The notes under the pieces are model-generated. The model was not told where the DNA came from and did not search any database. It was given only the letters and a program-made list of their open reading frames with translations. Below, one piece after another: positions 1 to 5,713 of a stretch of DNA of 7,416 bases; positions within the stretch are counted from its first letter, which is position 1; the number at the start of each line of letters is the position of its first letter. A program made the translations under genes and the position numbers. The stretch comes from an uncultured Gammaproteobacteria bacterium (GTDB lineage Bacteria; Pseudomonadota; Gammaproteobacteria; Halothiobacillales; Halothiobacillaceae), in assembly GCA_938004235.1 (NCBI GenBank), contig CALKWL010000202.1, positions 1 to 7,416 on the forward strand. Direction: 5' to 3'.

Positions 1-55
1 TCGTGAAGGCGGTCGTACCGTCGGCGCGGGCGTGGTTTCCAAGATTCTTGTGTAA
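1..55 (+). CDS. tuf: Elongation factor Tu, C-terminal end (partial)
   Basis: This is the last 17 codons and stop of EF-Tu, the GTPase that brings aminoacyl-tRNA to the ribosomal A site in the cytoplasm. Reading from base 2 gives REGGRTVGAGVVSKILV and then TAA at 53-55. This closely matches the family's C-terminal strand in domain 3 (E. coli ends REGGRTVGAGVVAKVLG). The gene is cut by the window edge, so nothing can be said about its GTP-binding domain. It lies 39 bases before rpsJ with no terminator-like hairpin between them, so tuf and rpsJ are probably co-transcribed, as at the str/S10 junction of many bacteria. Genomes of this group often carry two tuf copies, and this one would be the copy next to rpsJ. 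Confidence 0.95.
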   Translation, partial: REGGRTVGAGVVSKILV

Positions 56-94
56 GGCAAGGTTATTAAGTTCTTTTTTGAGAAATAAGTATTC

Positions 95-406
95 ATGGCT
101 AAGCAAACTATCCGAATCCGCCTGAAGTCGTTCGATCATCGTCTGATCGATCGTTCTGCAGGTGAGATTGTTGATTCAGCCAAGCGCAGCGGCGCTCGTG
201 TGAAGGGGCCTATCCCCCTTCCCACCAAGATTGAGCGTTTTACTGTTCTTACTTCTCCGCACGTCAACAAGGATGCGCGTGACCAGTATGAGCTGTTGAC
301 CCACAAGCGTTTGCTGGAAATTGTTGACCCGACAGACAAGACTGTTGATGCTTTGATGAAGTTGGATCTCGCTGCTGGCGTAGATGTGCAAATCAAGTTG
401 AACTAA
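95..406 (+). CDS. rpsJ: 30S ribosomal protein S10 (NusE)
   Basis: This encodes the 103-residue S10, the usual family length. The protein binds the 3' major domain of 16S rRNA in the 30S head and also acts as NusE in NusB-dependent antitermination. The start MAKQTIRIRLKSFDH and the long loop around residues 35-65 are typical. Residue 57 is Val, the wild-type state at a position where substitution reduces tetracycline susceptibility in Neisseria. The ribosome binding site is weak: only GAGA/AATAAG-like purines lie before the ATG at 95. The gene follows tuf after 39 bases but is separated from rplC by 306 bases. In E. coli, rpsJ is followed closely by rplC. Here it seems to be transcribed with tuf, with rplC restarted by its own promoter. 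Confidence 0.97.
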   Translation: MAKQTIRIRLKSFDHRLIDRSAGEIVDSAKRSGARVKGPIPLPTKIERFTVLTSPHVNKDARDQYELLTHKRLLEIVDPTDKTVDALMKLDLAAGVDVQIKLN

Positions 407-417
407 AGATCTATTGA

Positions 418-451
418 CGGGTTGTCGTTCTTTTTTGAACGGCTTGTCCCG
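418..451 (+). other. Irregular hairpin with U6 loop downstream of rpsJ
   Basis: Bases 418-421 (CGGG) can pair with 448-451 (CCCG), and 424-430 with 437-443 (including one G-U pair), closing a loop of six T at 431-436. Mismatched bases separate the two helices. No T-run follows the structure, so it is not a canonical intrinsic terminator. It could protect the 3' end of the tuf-rpsJ mRNA or mark a processing site. Confidence 0.4.
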
Positions 452-517
452 ATAAGTTGGCTGTGACTATTTTTCATTGGAAAATGGGCACAAGCATGAG
501 AGCCAAAGTGAAGATGT

Positions 518-547
518 TGAAATAAGTCGAAAGATGGATTTATTTCA
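518..547. repeat. 8-bp inverted repeat upstream of the rplC promoter
   Basis: TGAAATAA at 518-525 is repeated in inverted form as TTATTTCA at 540-547, with a 14-base spacer. If T517 is bulged, ATG (514-516) also pairs with CAT (548-550), giving 11 pairs. It ends one to three bases before the proposed -35 element at 551. It could be an operator, a hairpin in the read-through tuf-rpsJ RNA, or chance in AT-rich DNA. Confidence 0.4.
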
Positions 548-550
548 CAT

Positions 551-578
551 TTGAATCGTCGAGAAAGTCTGTTATAGT
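551..578 (+). promoter_or_regulatory. Probable sigma-70 promoter for rplC and the S10-spc genes
   Basis: The -10 element TATAGT at 573-578 matches the consensus at five of six positions and is preceded by TG at 570-571, the extended -10 motif. TTGAAT at 551-556 is a partial -35 (TTGA conserved) with a 16-base spacer. The predicted start lies near 584-586, giving a leader of about 128 bases to rplC. Its position in the only large gap, just ahead of 16 tightly packed genes, supports it. Confidence 0.7.
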
Positions 579-590
579 TCGAAACTCGCT

Positions 591-630
591 CGACCCGGAG
601 TGCTTTTTAGTCCTCCGGGTCGGTGTTTTT
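591..630 (+). terminator. GC-rich hairpin with U-run: terminator or attenuator ahead of rplC
   Basis: CGACCCGGAG at 591-600 pairs perfectly with CTCCGGGTCG at 613-622, a 10-bp stem with eight G-C pairs and a 12-base loop. After a 3-base spacer (GTG) comes TTTTT at 626-630. There is no T-run on the opposite strand, so it would act on + strand transcription only. It could end tuf-rpsJ transcripts. Because the proposed promoter starts RNA near 585, it would also be the first structure in the rplC transcript and could serve as an attenuator. The U-run is short and offset, so read-through is likely. Confidence 0.7.
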
Positions 631-712
631 GGGACTGGTTGATTAAGTTTGGGTTGATTGTATTAGGTAAGGCGCTGGTCAATCGTAATTGGCGCTGTAA
701 CGAGGAAAAATC

Positions 713-1378
713 ATGTCGCTAGGTGTAGTTGGTCGTAAGGTCGGCATGACGCGCGTTTTTGACGATGCGGGTCGGTCGGTAGCGGTCACAGTGATTGAGG
801 TGCTTCCTAACCGTGTTACCCAGGTTAAAAGCCTTGAGGTTGATGGTTACGAGGCGCTCCAGGTGACCACGGGGGTGCGGCGTGCGTCCCGTGTAACGTC
901 TGCGGCGGCTGGGCATTTTGCAAAAGCGGGTGTCGAGGCGGGTCGTGGAATGTGGGAATTTCGTGTCGCGGGGGATGTGCTGAGTCAGTATGTGACCGGT
1001 GCGGAAATTACCGTTGAAATGTTTGCGGCTGTTCAGGCGGTCGATGTGACTGGAACCAGTATCGGTAAGGGTTTTGCGGGTACGGTTAAGCGTCATAACT
1101 TCCGTACTCAGGACGCGACGCACGGTAACTCGCGCTCGCATCGTGTGCCGGGATCAATCGGTCAGCGTCAGACGCCGGGTCGTGTCTGGAAGGGTAAGCG
1201 CATGTCGGGTCACATGGGTGATGAGCGTGTGACAGCACAAAACCTGTCTGTGGTGCGTGTTGATGCAGAGCGAGGTCTTCTTTTGGTCAAGGGTGCAGTG
1301 CCTGGCTCTGAGGGTGGGGATCTGGTTGTGCGTCCGTCCATTAAGGCCAAGTCATCCAGTGCTGGAGGAGCTAAGTAA
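713..1378 (+). CDS. rplC: 50S ribosomal protein L3
   Basis: This 221-residue L3 is slightly longer than the 209 residues of E. coli; the extra length includes a C-terminal tail (SSSAGGAK). L3 is an early assembly protein that binds 23S rRNA domain VI, with a long loop reaching toward the peptidyl transferase centre. The N-terminus VGRKVGMTRVF and the loop HGNSRSHRVPGSIG (137-150) are diagnostic. Gln153 in GQRQTPG corresponds to E. coli Gln150, the residue methylated by PrmB. The ATG at 713 has GAGG seven bases upstream. This is the first gene after the intergenic promoter and leads the S10-spc transcript. Its stop overlaps the rplD start as TAATG, which suggests translational coupling. Confidence 0.97.
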   Translation: MSLGVVGRKVGMTRVFDDAGRSVAVTVIEVLPNRVTQVKSLEVDGYEALQVTTGVRRASRVTSAAAGHFAKAGVEAGRGMWEFRVAGDVLSQYVTGAEITVEMFAAVQAVDVTGTSIGKGFAGTVKRHNFRTQDATHGNSRSHRVPGSIGQRQTPGRVWKGKRMSGHMGDERVTAQNLSVVRVDAERGLLLVKGAVPGSEGGDLVVRPSIKAKSSSAGGAK

Positions 1379-1983
1379 TGGAAATGAAGCTTCAAGCCGG
1401 TGGTTCAGTTCAGCTTTCTGATGCTGTTTTCGCGCGCGACTTTAATGAGGGATTGGTGCATCAGGCGGTCGTTGCTTATATGGCGGCGGCGCGTCAAGGT
1501 ACCAAGTCTCAGAAGACTCGTTCGGAGGTAAGCGGTGGCGGGATCAAGCCGTGGAAGCAAAAGGGTACTGGGCGTGCACGTTCAGGTACGACTCGTGGTC
1601 CGCTGTGGCGTACGGGTGGTCGCGCGTTTGCGGCTCAGCCGCGCAACTTCGAGCAAAAAATCAACCGCAAGGCTTATCGCGCTGCGATCAGTTCGATTTT
1701 TTCCGAGCTGATTCGTCAGGATCGTTTGCTGGTGGTCGATGCGATTGATGTTGAGGCGCCTAAAACCAAGCTCGTGGTCAGTATGTTGCTGGGTATGGGG
1801 TTGACAGGTGTGACATTGCTCGTTCCAGAGGCAGTGAGTGAAAATTTGTATCTTGCTTCGCGCAATCTTGGTGATGTGGGTGTTCTGGATCCGCTGTCAC
1901 TTGATCCTGTGAGCCTGGTAGGCTCGGATTGTGTGGTCATCACCGTTGCGGCGTTGAAGATGGTTGAGGAGTGGCTGTCATGA
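1378..1983 (+). CDS. rplD: 50S ribosomal protein L4
   Basis: This 201-residue protein has the same length as E. coli L4. L4 binds 23S rRNA domain I and lines the exit tunnel with an extended loop, here roughly residues 40-95, containing KPWKQKGTGRARSG. Lys62 corresponds to E. coli Lys63, where a change gives macrolide resistance, and it is wild type here. In E. coli, L4 also represses its own operon by binding the S10 leader and stalling RNA polymerase. If that control exists here, the leader before rplC is the likely target, but this is inference. The ATG at 1378 shares one base with the rplC stop and has GGAGGAG seven bases upstream. A second in-frame ATG at 1384 is too far from that site. 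The stop overlaps the rplW start. Confidence 0.97.
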   Translation: MEMKLQAGGSVQLSDAVFARDFNEGLVHQAVVAYMAAARQGTKSQKTRSEVSGGGIKPWKQKGTGRARSGTTRGPLWRTGGRAFAAQPRNFEQKINRKAYRAAISSIFSELIRQDRLLVVDAIDVEAPKTKLVVSMLLGMGLTGVTLLVPEAVSENLYLASRNLGDVGVLDPLSLDPVSLVGSDCVVITVAALKMVEEWLS

Positions 1984-2276
1984 ATGCAGAGCGCATCCTA
2001 CAGATTCTGCGTGCCCCGCAGGTAACGGAAAAGGCCTCTCTGGTGAATGCTGACTTTGGTCAGCATGTGTTCAAGGTTGCAAGCGATGCGACCAAGGACG
2101 AAATCAAAATGGCGGTTGAGACTTTGTTCAAGGTGACTGTCGAGCAGGTTCGTGTGTTGAACGTTAAGCCCAAGCTGAAGCGTTTCCGTGCGAAGGAAGG
2201 TGCTCGTAAGGCTTGGAAAAAGGCTTACGTGAAGCTGGCCTCTGGTCAGACCATTGATTACGGCGTTGGCGCCTAA
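1980..2276 (+). CDS. rplW: 50S ribosomal protein L23
   Basis: This 98-residue L23 sits at the tunnel exit and docks trigger factor, SRP and the translocon in characterised ribosomes. The start MNAERILQILRAPQVTEKAS aligns with E. coli [21 protein letters not shown]. I chose ATG at 1980, which forms an ATGA overlap with the rplD stop and has GAGGAG at 1966-1971, eight bases upstream. An in-frame GTG at 1971 would add three residues, but it overlaps the Shine-Dalgarno and has none of its own. The basic segment KPKLKRFRAKEGARKAWKKA (near residues 63-82) is the rRNA-binding loop. The gene ends 20 bases before rplB. Confidence 0.95.
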   Translation: MNAERILQILRAPQVTEKASLVNADFGQHVFKVASDATKDEIKMAVETLFKVTVEQVRVLNVKPKLKRFRAKEGARKAWKKAYVKLASGQTIDYGVGA

Positions 2277-2296
2277 GCACACGAGGTTCGAAAGTC

Positions 2297-3121
2297 ATGG
2301 CTCTTAAAAAAGCAAAACCGACTTCACCGGGCCGCCGTGGCGCGGTGATGATCGATAAGTCCCATCTGTGGAAGGGTGAGCCTTGGGCTCCCTTGGTGGA
2401 AAAGAAATCTAAATCAGGTGGTCGTAACCATTACGGTCGTATTACCGTGCGCCACATCGGTGGCGGTCATAAGCAGCAGTATCGTCTCGTTGACTTTAAG
2501 CGCGACAAGGATGGTATTCCGGCGGTGATCGAGCGTGTTGAGCACGATCCTAACCGTACTGCGCACATTGCATTGTTGCGCTATGCCGATGGTGAGCGTC
2601 GTTACATTCTTGCGCCCAAGGGCAGCAAGGCGGGTGATGCGATTCATTCGGGTGTCGATGCTCCGATTAAGGCTGGTAATTGCATGCCCCTGCGTAATAT
2701 TCCCGTGGGTTCAACCATCCATGCGATTGAGTTGAAGCCTGGGCGCGGTGCGCAGATGGTGCGTAGCGCCGGTGGCTCGGCTCAGTTGGTTGCGCGCGAA
2801 GGTTCATATGCCACGGTGCGTCTGCGTTCGGGGGAGATGCGTAAAGTGCACGTCGAATGTCGCGCGACCTTGGGCGAGGTGAGCAATCATGAGCATAACC
2901 TGCGCAACTACGGTAAGGCTGGTGCCAAGCGCTGGTTGGGTATTCGTCCGACCGTGCGTGGCGTAGTCATGAACCCAGTCGATCACCCGCATGGTGGTGG
3001 TGAAGGGCGTACTTCAGGCGGTCGTCATCCGGTGACGCCGTGGGGTATCCCAACCAAGGGTTACAAGACGCGCAATAACAAGCGTACTGACAAGTTCATC
3101 GTGCGTCGTCGCACGAAGTAA
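2297..3121 (+). CDS. rplB: 50S ribosomal protein L2
   Basis: This 274-residue protein is almost exactly the usual length (273 in E. coli). L2 binds 23S rRNA domain IV, forms a bridge to the 30S subunit and is needed for peptidyl transferase activity. An N-terminal OB-like RNA-binding domain (about 40-120) is followed by an SH3-like domain (about 125-200). The C-terminal loop holds NPVDHPHGGGEG (226-237), with His230 corresponding to the functionally important E. coli His229. The ATG at 2297 is preceded by GAGG ten bases upstream, slightly long spacing but with no better start nearby. The gene lies between rplW and rpsS, the standard S10 operon order. Confidence 0.98.
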   Translation: MALKKAKPTSPGRRGAVMIDKSHLWKGEPWAPLVEKKSKSGGRNHYGRITVRHIGGGHKQQYRLVDFKRDKDGIPAVIERVEHDPNRTAHIALLRYADGERRYILAPKGSKAGDAIHSGVDAPIKAGNCMPLRNIPVGSTIHAIELKPGRGAQMVRSAGGSAQLVAREGSYATVRLRSGEMRKVHVECRATLGEVSNHEHNLRNYGKAGAKRWLGIRPTVRGVVMNPVDHPHGGGEGRTSGGRHPVTPWGIPTKGYKTRNNKRTDKFIVRRRTK

Positions 3122-3136
3122 TCGAGGGAATTTAAG

Positions 3137-3412
3137 GTGCCACGTTCATTGAAAAAAGGTCCATTCGTGGATCACCATCTTTTCAAGAAGGTTGAGGACG
3201 CTGTCCAGGCGGGCAATAAACGTCCCATTAAAACCTGGTCACGTCGCTCTATGATCCTGCCAAACATGGTGGGTTTGACGTTTGCTGTGCATAACGGCAA
3301 ACAACACGTCCCTGTTCTGGTTACAGAGCAGATGGTGGGTCATAAGCTCGGTGAATTCTCCCCTACGCGTACCTTCAAGGGGCACGTGGCGGATAAGAAA
3401 TCCAAGCGCTAA
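3137..3412 (+). CDS. rpsS: 30S ribosomal protein S19
   Basis: This 91-residue S19 binds 16S rRNA in the 30S head together with S13 and contributes to the contact with the 50S subunit and A-site tRNA. MPRSLKKGPFVDHHL and the central signature GHKLGEFSPTRTF are characteristic. The start codon is GTG at 3137, the only non-ATG start in the window. GAGGG at 3124-3128 lies eight bases upstream and the protein begins exactly as the family does from this codon. There is no alternative ATG that would retain the conserved N-terminus. The gene ends 11 bases before rplV. Confidence 0.97.
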   Translation: MPRSLKKGPFVDHHLFKKVEDAVQAGNKRPIKTWSRRSMILPNMVGLTFAVHNGKQHVPVLVTEQMVGHKLGEFSPTRTFKGHVADKKSKR

Positions 3413-3423
3413 GGAGTGATGTG

Positions 3424-3756
3424 ATGCAAGCTGTTGCTGTTCATAAATACGCACATATTTCACCGCAAAAGGTTCGTCTGGTGGCGGATCTTGTACGTGG
3501 TAAGCATGTGGCTGATGCCCTTCAAATCCTCAAGTTCACCAATAAAAAGGCCGCTGGCCTGGTGAGCAAGGTGATTCAGTCGGCCATTGCCAATGCCGAA
3601 CACAATGCAGGTGCCGATATCGATGCGCTGCATGTCGCTGTCATTCACGTTGACGAAGGTCCTGTGATGAAGCGTCTGCATGCGCGCGCTAAAGGTCGTG
3701 CAAACCGCATCGTGAAGCGCACGAGTCACATCAATGTGACTGTCGCTGAGAAATAA
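3424..3756 (+). CDS. rplV: 50S ribosomal protein L22
   Basis: This 110-residue L22, the same length as in E. coli, contacts all 23S rRNA domains and extends a beta-hairpin into the exit tunnel. The hairpin region includes EGPVMKRLHARAKGRANR (about 79-96). MKR at 82-84 is intact, the site of a macrolide-resistance deletion in E. coli. I chose ATG at 3424, which has AAGGAG at 3411-3416 seven bases upstream. An in-frame GTG directly before it at 3421 would add one Met but sits only four bases from the Shine-Dalgarno. The Shine-Dalgarno itself overlaps the rpsS stop codon, as is common in this operon. Confidence 0.96.
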   Translation: MQAVAVHKYAHISPQKVRLVADLVRGKHVADALQILKFTNKKAAGLVSKVIQSAIANAEHNAGADIDALHVAVIHVDEGPVMKRLHARAKGRANRIVKRTSHINVTVAEK

Positions 3757-3768
3757 GGGAACATTCGC

Positions 3769-4440
3769 ATGGGTCATAAAGTACATCCAACGGGTTTCCG
3801 TCTTGGGATCTCAACCGACTGGAACTCCACCTGGTTTGCAGATAGCAAGTCGTACGCCAAGTACCTGAATAACGATATTCAGGTGCGCAACTATCTGAAG
3901 AAAAAACTTGCTCACGCATCCGTCAGCAAGATTCGCATCGAGCGCCCAGCGCGTTCGGCCTTCATTACTATCCATACCGCACGCCCCGGGATTGTTATCG
4001 GCAAGAAAGGCGAAGATATCGAACGTCTTCGCGCTGAAGTCGCTCCGATGCTTGGTCTGGATGTTTCCAGCATCAAGGTGAACGTTGAAGAGATTCGCAA
4101 GCCTGAAACCGATGCCCAGCTGATTGCGGAAAGCATTACTCAGCAATTGGAAAAGCGCATCATGTTCCGTCGCGCCATGAAACGCTCGGTGCAAAACACC
4201 ATGCGTGCCGGTGCCCAGGGTATCAAAATCACCATGTCTGGTCGCCTCGGCGGTGCAGAAATTGCTCGTGTTGAGTGGGTGCGCGAAGGGCGTGTGCCCC
4301 TGCATACCCTGCGTGCTGACATTGATTTCGGCTTTGCTGAGGCGGCAACGACCTATGGCATCATCGGCGTGAAAGTGCTGGTGTATAAGGGCGAAGTCTT
4401 CGGTGTCCAGGATGCCGCGGCTAAAAAGGCTAAGGCCTGA
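3769..4440 (+). CDS. rpsC: 30S ribosomal protein S3
   Basis: This 223-residue S3 lies at the mRNA entry channel and contributes, with S4 and S5, to mRNA helicase activity. The order is an N-terminal MGHKVHPTGFRLGI segment, a type II KH domain with the GKKG loop at 78-81, and the C-terminal S3 domain (about 120-205) including GRLGGAEIARVEWVREGRVP. It is ten residues shorter than E. coli S3, at the variable C-terminal tail, and ends in an Ala/Lys-rich tail. The ATG at 3769 has AAGGGA eight bases upstream, overlapping the rplV stop. The sequence is gammaproteobacteria-like. Confidence 0.98.
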   Translation: MGHKVHPTGFRLGISTDWNSTWFADSKSYAKYLNNDIQVRNYLKKKLAHASVSKIRIERPARSAFITIHTARPGIVIGKKGEDIERLRAEVAPMLGLDVSSIKVNVEEIRKPETDAQLIAESITQQLEKRIMFRRAMKRSVQNTMRAGAQGIKITMSGRLGGAEIARVEWVREGRVPLHTLRADIDFGFAEAATTYGIIGVKVLVYKGEVFGVQDAAAKKAKA

Positions 4441-4450
4441 GGTTTAAACC

Positions 4451-4864
4451 ATGTTATTGCCAAAAAGAACCAAATTCCGTAAGCAATTCAAAGGCAAGAA
4501 CCGCGGCCTGGCTCAAGTCGGCAACGAAGTGAGTTTTGGTGAGTTCGGTCTCAAGTCCCTGGAGCGCGGTAATCTGACCTCGCGTCAAATCGAGTCTGCG
4601 CGTCGTGCAATTACCCGTAAGGTGCGTCGTGGCGGTAAGTTGTGGATCCGCGTTTTCCCGGATACGCCGATTACCACCAAGCCGCTCGAAGTGCGTATGG
4701 GTAAAGGTAAGGGTAGTGTTGAGTACTGGGTGGCCAAGATCCAGCCCGGAAAGATGCTTTATGAAATCGAGGGTGTCTCCGAGGAAATCGCGCGTGAAGC
4801 CTTTGGCTTGGCGGCGGCTAAGCTCCCGGTCAAGACCACCTTTGTGACCCGGACGATCATGTAA
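4451..4864 (+). CDS. rplP: 50S ribosomal protein L16
   Basis: This 137-residue L16 (136 in E. coli) sits at the base of the central protuberance and helps position A-site tRNA. MLLPKRTKFRKQFKGKNRG and the motif VRMGKGKGSVEYWVAKIQPG are diagnostic. Arg82 corresponds to E. coli Arg81, which is hydroxylated by the oxygenase RoxA (YcfD). Whether this organism has that enzyme cannot be seen here. GAGG at 4439-4442 lies eight bases before the ATG and overlaps the rpsC stop. The gene ends in TAATG, sharing one base with the rpmC start. Confidence 0.97.
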   Translation: MLLPKRTKFRKQFKGKNRGLAQVGNEVSFGEFGLKSLERGNLTSRQIESARRAITRKVRRGGKLWIRVFPDTPITTKPLEVRMGKGKGSVEYWVAKIQPGKMLYEIEGVSEEIAREAFGLAAAKLPVKTTFVTRTIM

Positions 4865-5055
4865 TGAATATCAAAGAAATTCGTGGCAAGTCTGCGGACG
4901 AGCTGAACCAGGAGCTGCTTGCCCTGCGCAAGGAGCAATTTAATTTACGTATGCAGGCGGGGCTCTCTCAGCCTGTCAAGCCTCACCAGATCCGTCAGGT
5001 GCGTCGCCAAATTGCACGCATCAAGATGGTGATGGGTGAAAAGGCGGAGGGTTGA
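4864..5055 (+). CDS. rpmC: 50S ribosomal protein L29
   Basis: This 63-residue L29 is a small helical hairpin protein next to L23 at the tunnel exit. The pattern LRKEQFNLRMQAG followed by QIRQVRRQIARIKMVM matches the two helices and the family length. Its ATG overlaps the rplP stop (TAATG) and it has no good Shine-Dalgarno; only CGGA at about 4850-4853 precedes it. Its translation therefore probably depends on ribosomes finishing rplP. It ends two bases before the rpsQ start. Confidence 0.96.
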   Translation: MNIKEIRGKSADELNQELLALRKEQFNLRMQAGLSQPVKPHQIRQVRRQIARIKMVMGEKAEG

Positions 5056-5057
5056 TC

Positions 5058-5318
5058 ATGTCTGAGCCAATCAAGAGCACCCTCATGGGTACCGTGGTAA
5101 GCGACAAGATGGACAAGTCCATTACTGTGCTGATTGAGCGCCGCGTCAAGCATCCGGTCTACGGCAAGTACATGACTCGTTCGACCAAGCTGCATGTGCA
5201 CGACGAAAACAATGAGTCGCGTGCAGGCGACAAGGTGGAGATCGTGGAGTGCCGCCCGATGTCTAAAACAAAGGCCTGGAACTTGGTGCGCGTTGTTGAA
5301 CGCGCCACCGCTGATTGA
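5058..5318 (+). CDS. rpsQ: 30S ribosomal protein S17
   Basis: This 86-residue S17 is an OB-fold primary binder of the 5' domain of 16S rRNA. MGTVVSDKMDKSITVLIERRVKHPVYGKY and the segment TKLHVHDENNESRAGD align closely with E. coli. I chose ATG at 5058 because GGAGG at 5046-5050 lies seven bases upstream and the result, MSEPIKS, fits the family. An in-frame TTG at 5052 would add only two residues. In E. coli this is the last gene of the S10 operon, but here rplN follows after only 10 bases. Confidence 0.96.
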   Translation: MSEPIKSTLMGTVVSDKMDKSITVLIERRVKHPVYGKYMTRSTKLHVHDENNESRAGDKVEIVECRPMSKTKAWNLVRVVERATAD

Positions 5319-5328
5319 GGGTTAATCC

Positions 5329-5697
5329 ATGATTCAGATGCAATCTGTGCTGGATGCCGCTGACAACAGCGGTGCCAAGAAAGTGCAATGTATCAAGGTG
5401 TTGGGCGGTTCCCACCGTCGTTACGCCGCTGTTGGCGATGTCATCAAGGTCAGCATTAAAGATGCGATTCCGCGTGGCAAGGTCAAAAAAGGCGATGTGT
5501 ACAATGCCGTTGTCGTACGTACTGCAAAAGGAATCCGTCGCGCTGACGGTTCGGTCATCCGTTTTGATGGTAATGCAGCCGTATTGTTGAATAACAAGCT
5601 CGAGCCCATTGGCACGCGTATCTTTGGACCAGTCACTCGCGAACTGCGTGGTGAGAAGTTCATGAAGATCGTGTCTCTCGCGCCCGAAGTGCTCTAA
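5329..5697 (+). CDS. rplN: 50S ribosomal protein L14
   Basis: This 122-residue L14 (123 in E. coli) is a beta-barrel protein that binds 23S rRNA and forms an intersubunit bridge with the 30S subunit. It also receives the silencing factor RsfS in studied bacteria. The signature region ADNSGAKKVQCIKVLGGSHRR and the ending PVTRELRGEKFMKIVSLAPEVL (the last 22 residues) are very typical. GAGGG at 5317-5321 gives a Shine-Dalgarno seven to eight bases before the ATG and overlaps the rpsQ stop. In E. coli this gene starts a separate spc operon with its own promoter, but there is no room for one in the 10 bases here. Confidence 0.98.
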   Translation: MIQMQSVLDAADNSGAKKVQCIKVLGGSHRRYAAVGDVIKVSIKDAIPRGKVKKGDVYNAVVVRTAKGIRRADGSVIRFDGNAAVLLNNKLEPIGTRIFGPVTRELRGEKFMKIVSLAPEVL

Positions 5698-5713
5698 GTT
5701 GGGGTGCTGATTC

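Larger units (their letters stand above)
407..712 (+). other. rpsJ-rplC intergenic regulatory region
   Basis: This 306-base non-coding stretch is the only sizeable gap in the window. Reading along it, I see an irregular U-loop hairpin (418-451), a weak AT-rich hairpin (471-484), an 8-bp inverted repeat (518-525 with 540-547), an extended -10 promoter (551-578), a strong GC hairpin with a U-run (591-630), and a leader of about 80 bases holding a small hairpin and the Shine-Dalgarno GAGG at 702-705. I found no convincing reading frame in it. The obvious reading is that the tuf-rpsJ transcript is ended or attenuated here and the S10-spc transcript is started afresh. Whether a ribosomal protein such as L4 controls it is inference only. 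Confidence 0.8.

Noticed and set aside
56..94. Terminator between tuf and rpsJ
   Set aside because: A T6 run is present at 74-79, but only a four-base TTCT/AGAA pairing surrounds it and no GC stem precedes it.
496..525. Nine-codon frame MRAKVKMLK in the rpsJ-rplC gap, ending in the inverted repeat
   Set aside because: It has no Shine-Dalgarno, lies upstream of the predicted promoter, and is short enough to be chance.
623..646. Possible 7-codon leader peptide starting at GTG 623 in the rplC leader
   Set aside because: There is no ribosome binding site, the start sits next to the hairpin, and nothing in its codons suggests an attenuation peptide.
3811..4305. Long minus-strand frame of 164 codons opposite rpsC
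   Set aside because: It lies wholly within highly conserved S3, its product resembles no known family, and it is explained by codon bias of the sense gene.
4441..4450. Perfect 10-base palindrome GGTTTAAACC between rpsC and rplP
   Set aside because: It has no loop to form a useful hairpin, sits within the Shine-Dalgarno spacing, and is most likely coincidental.
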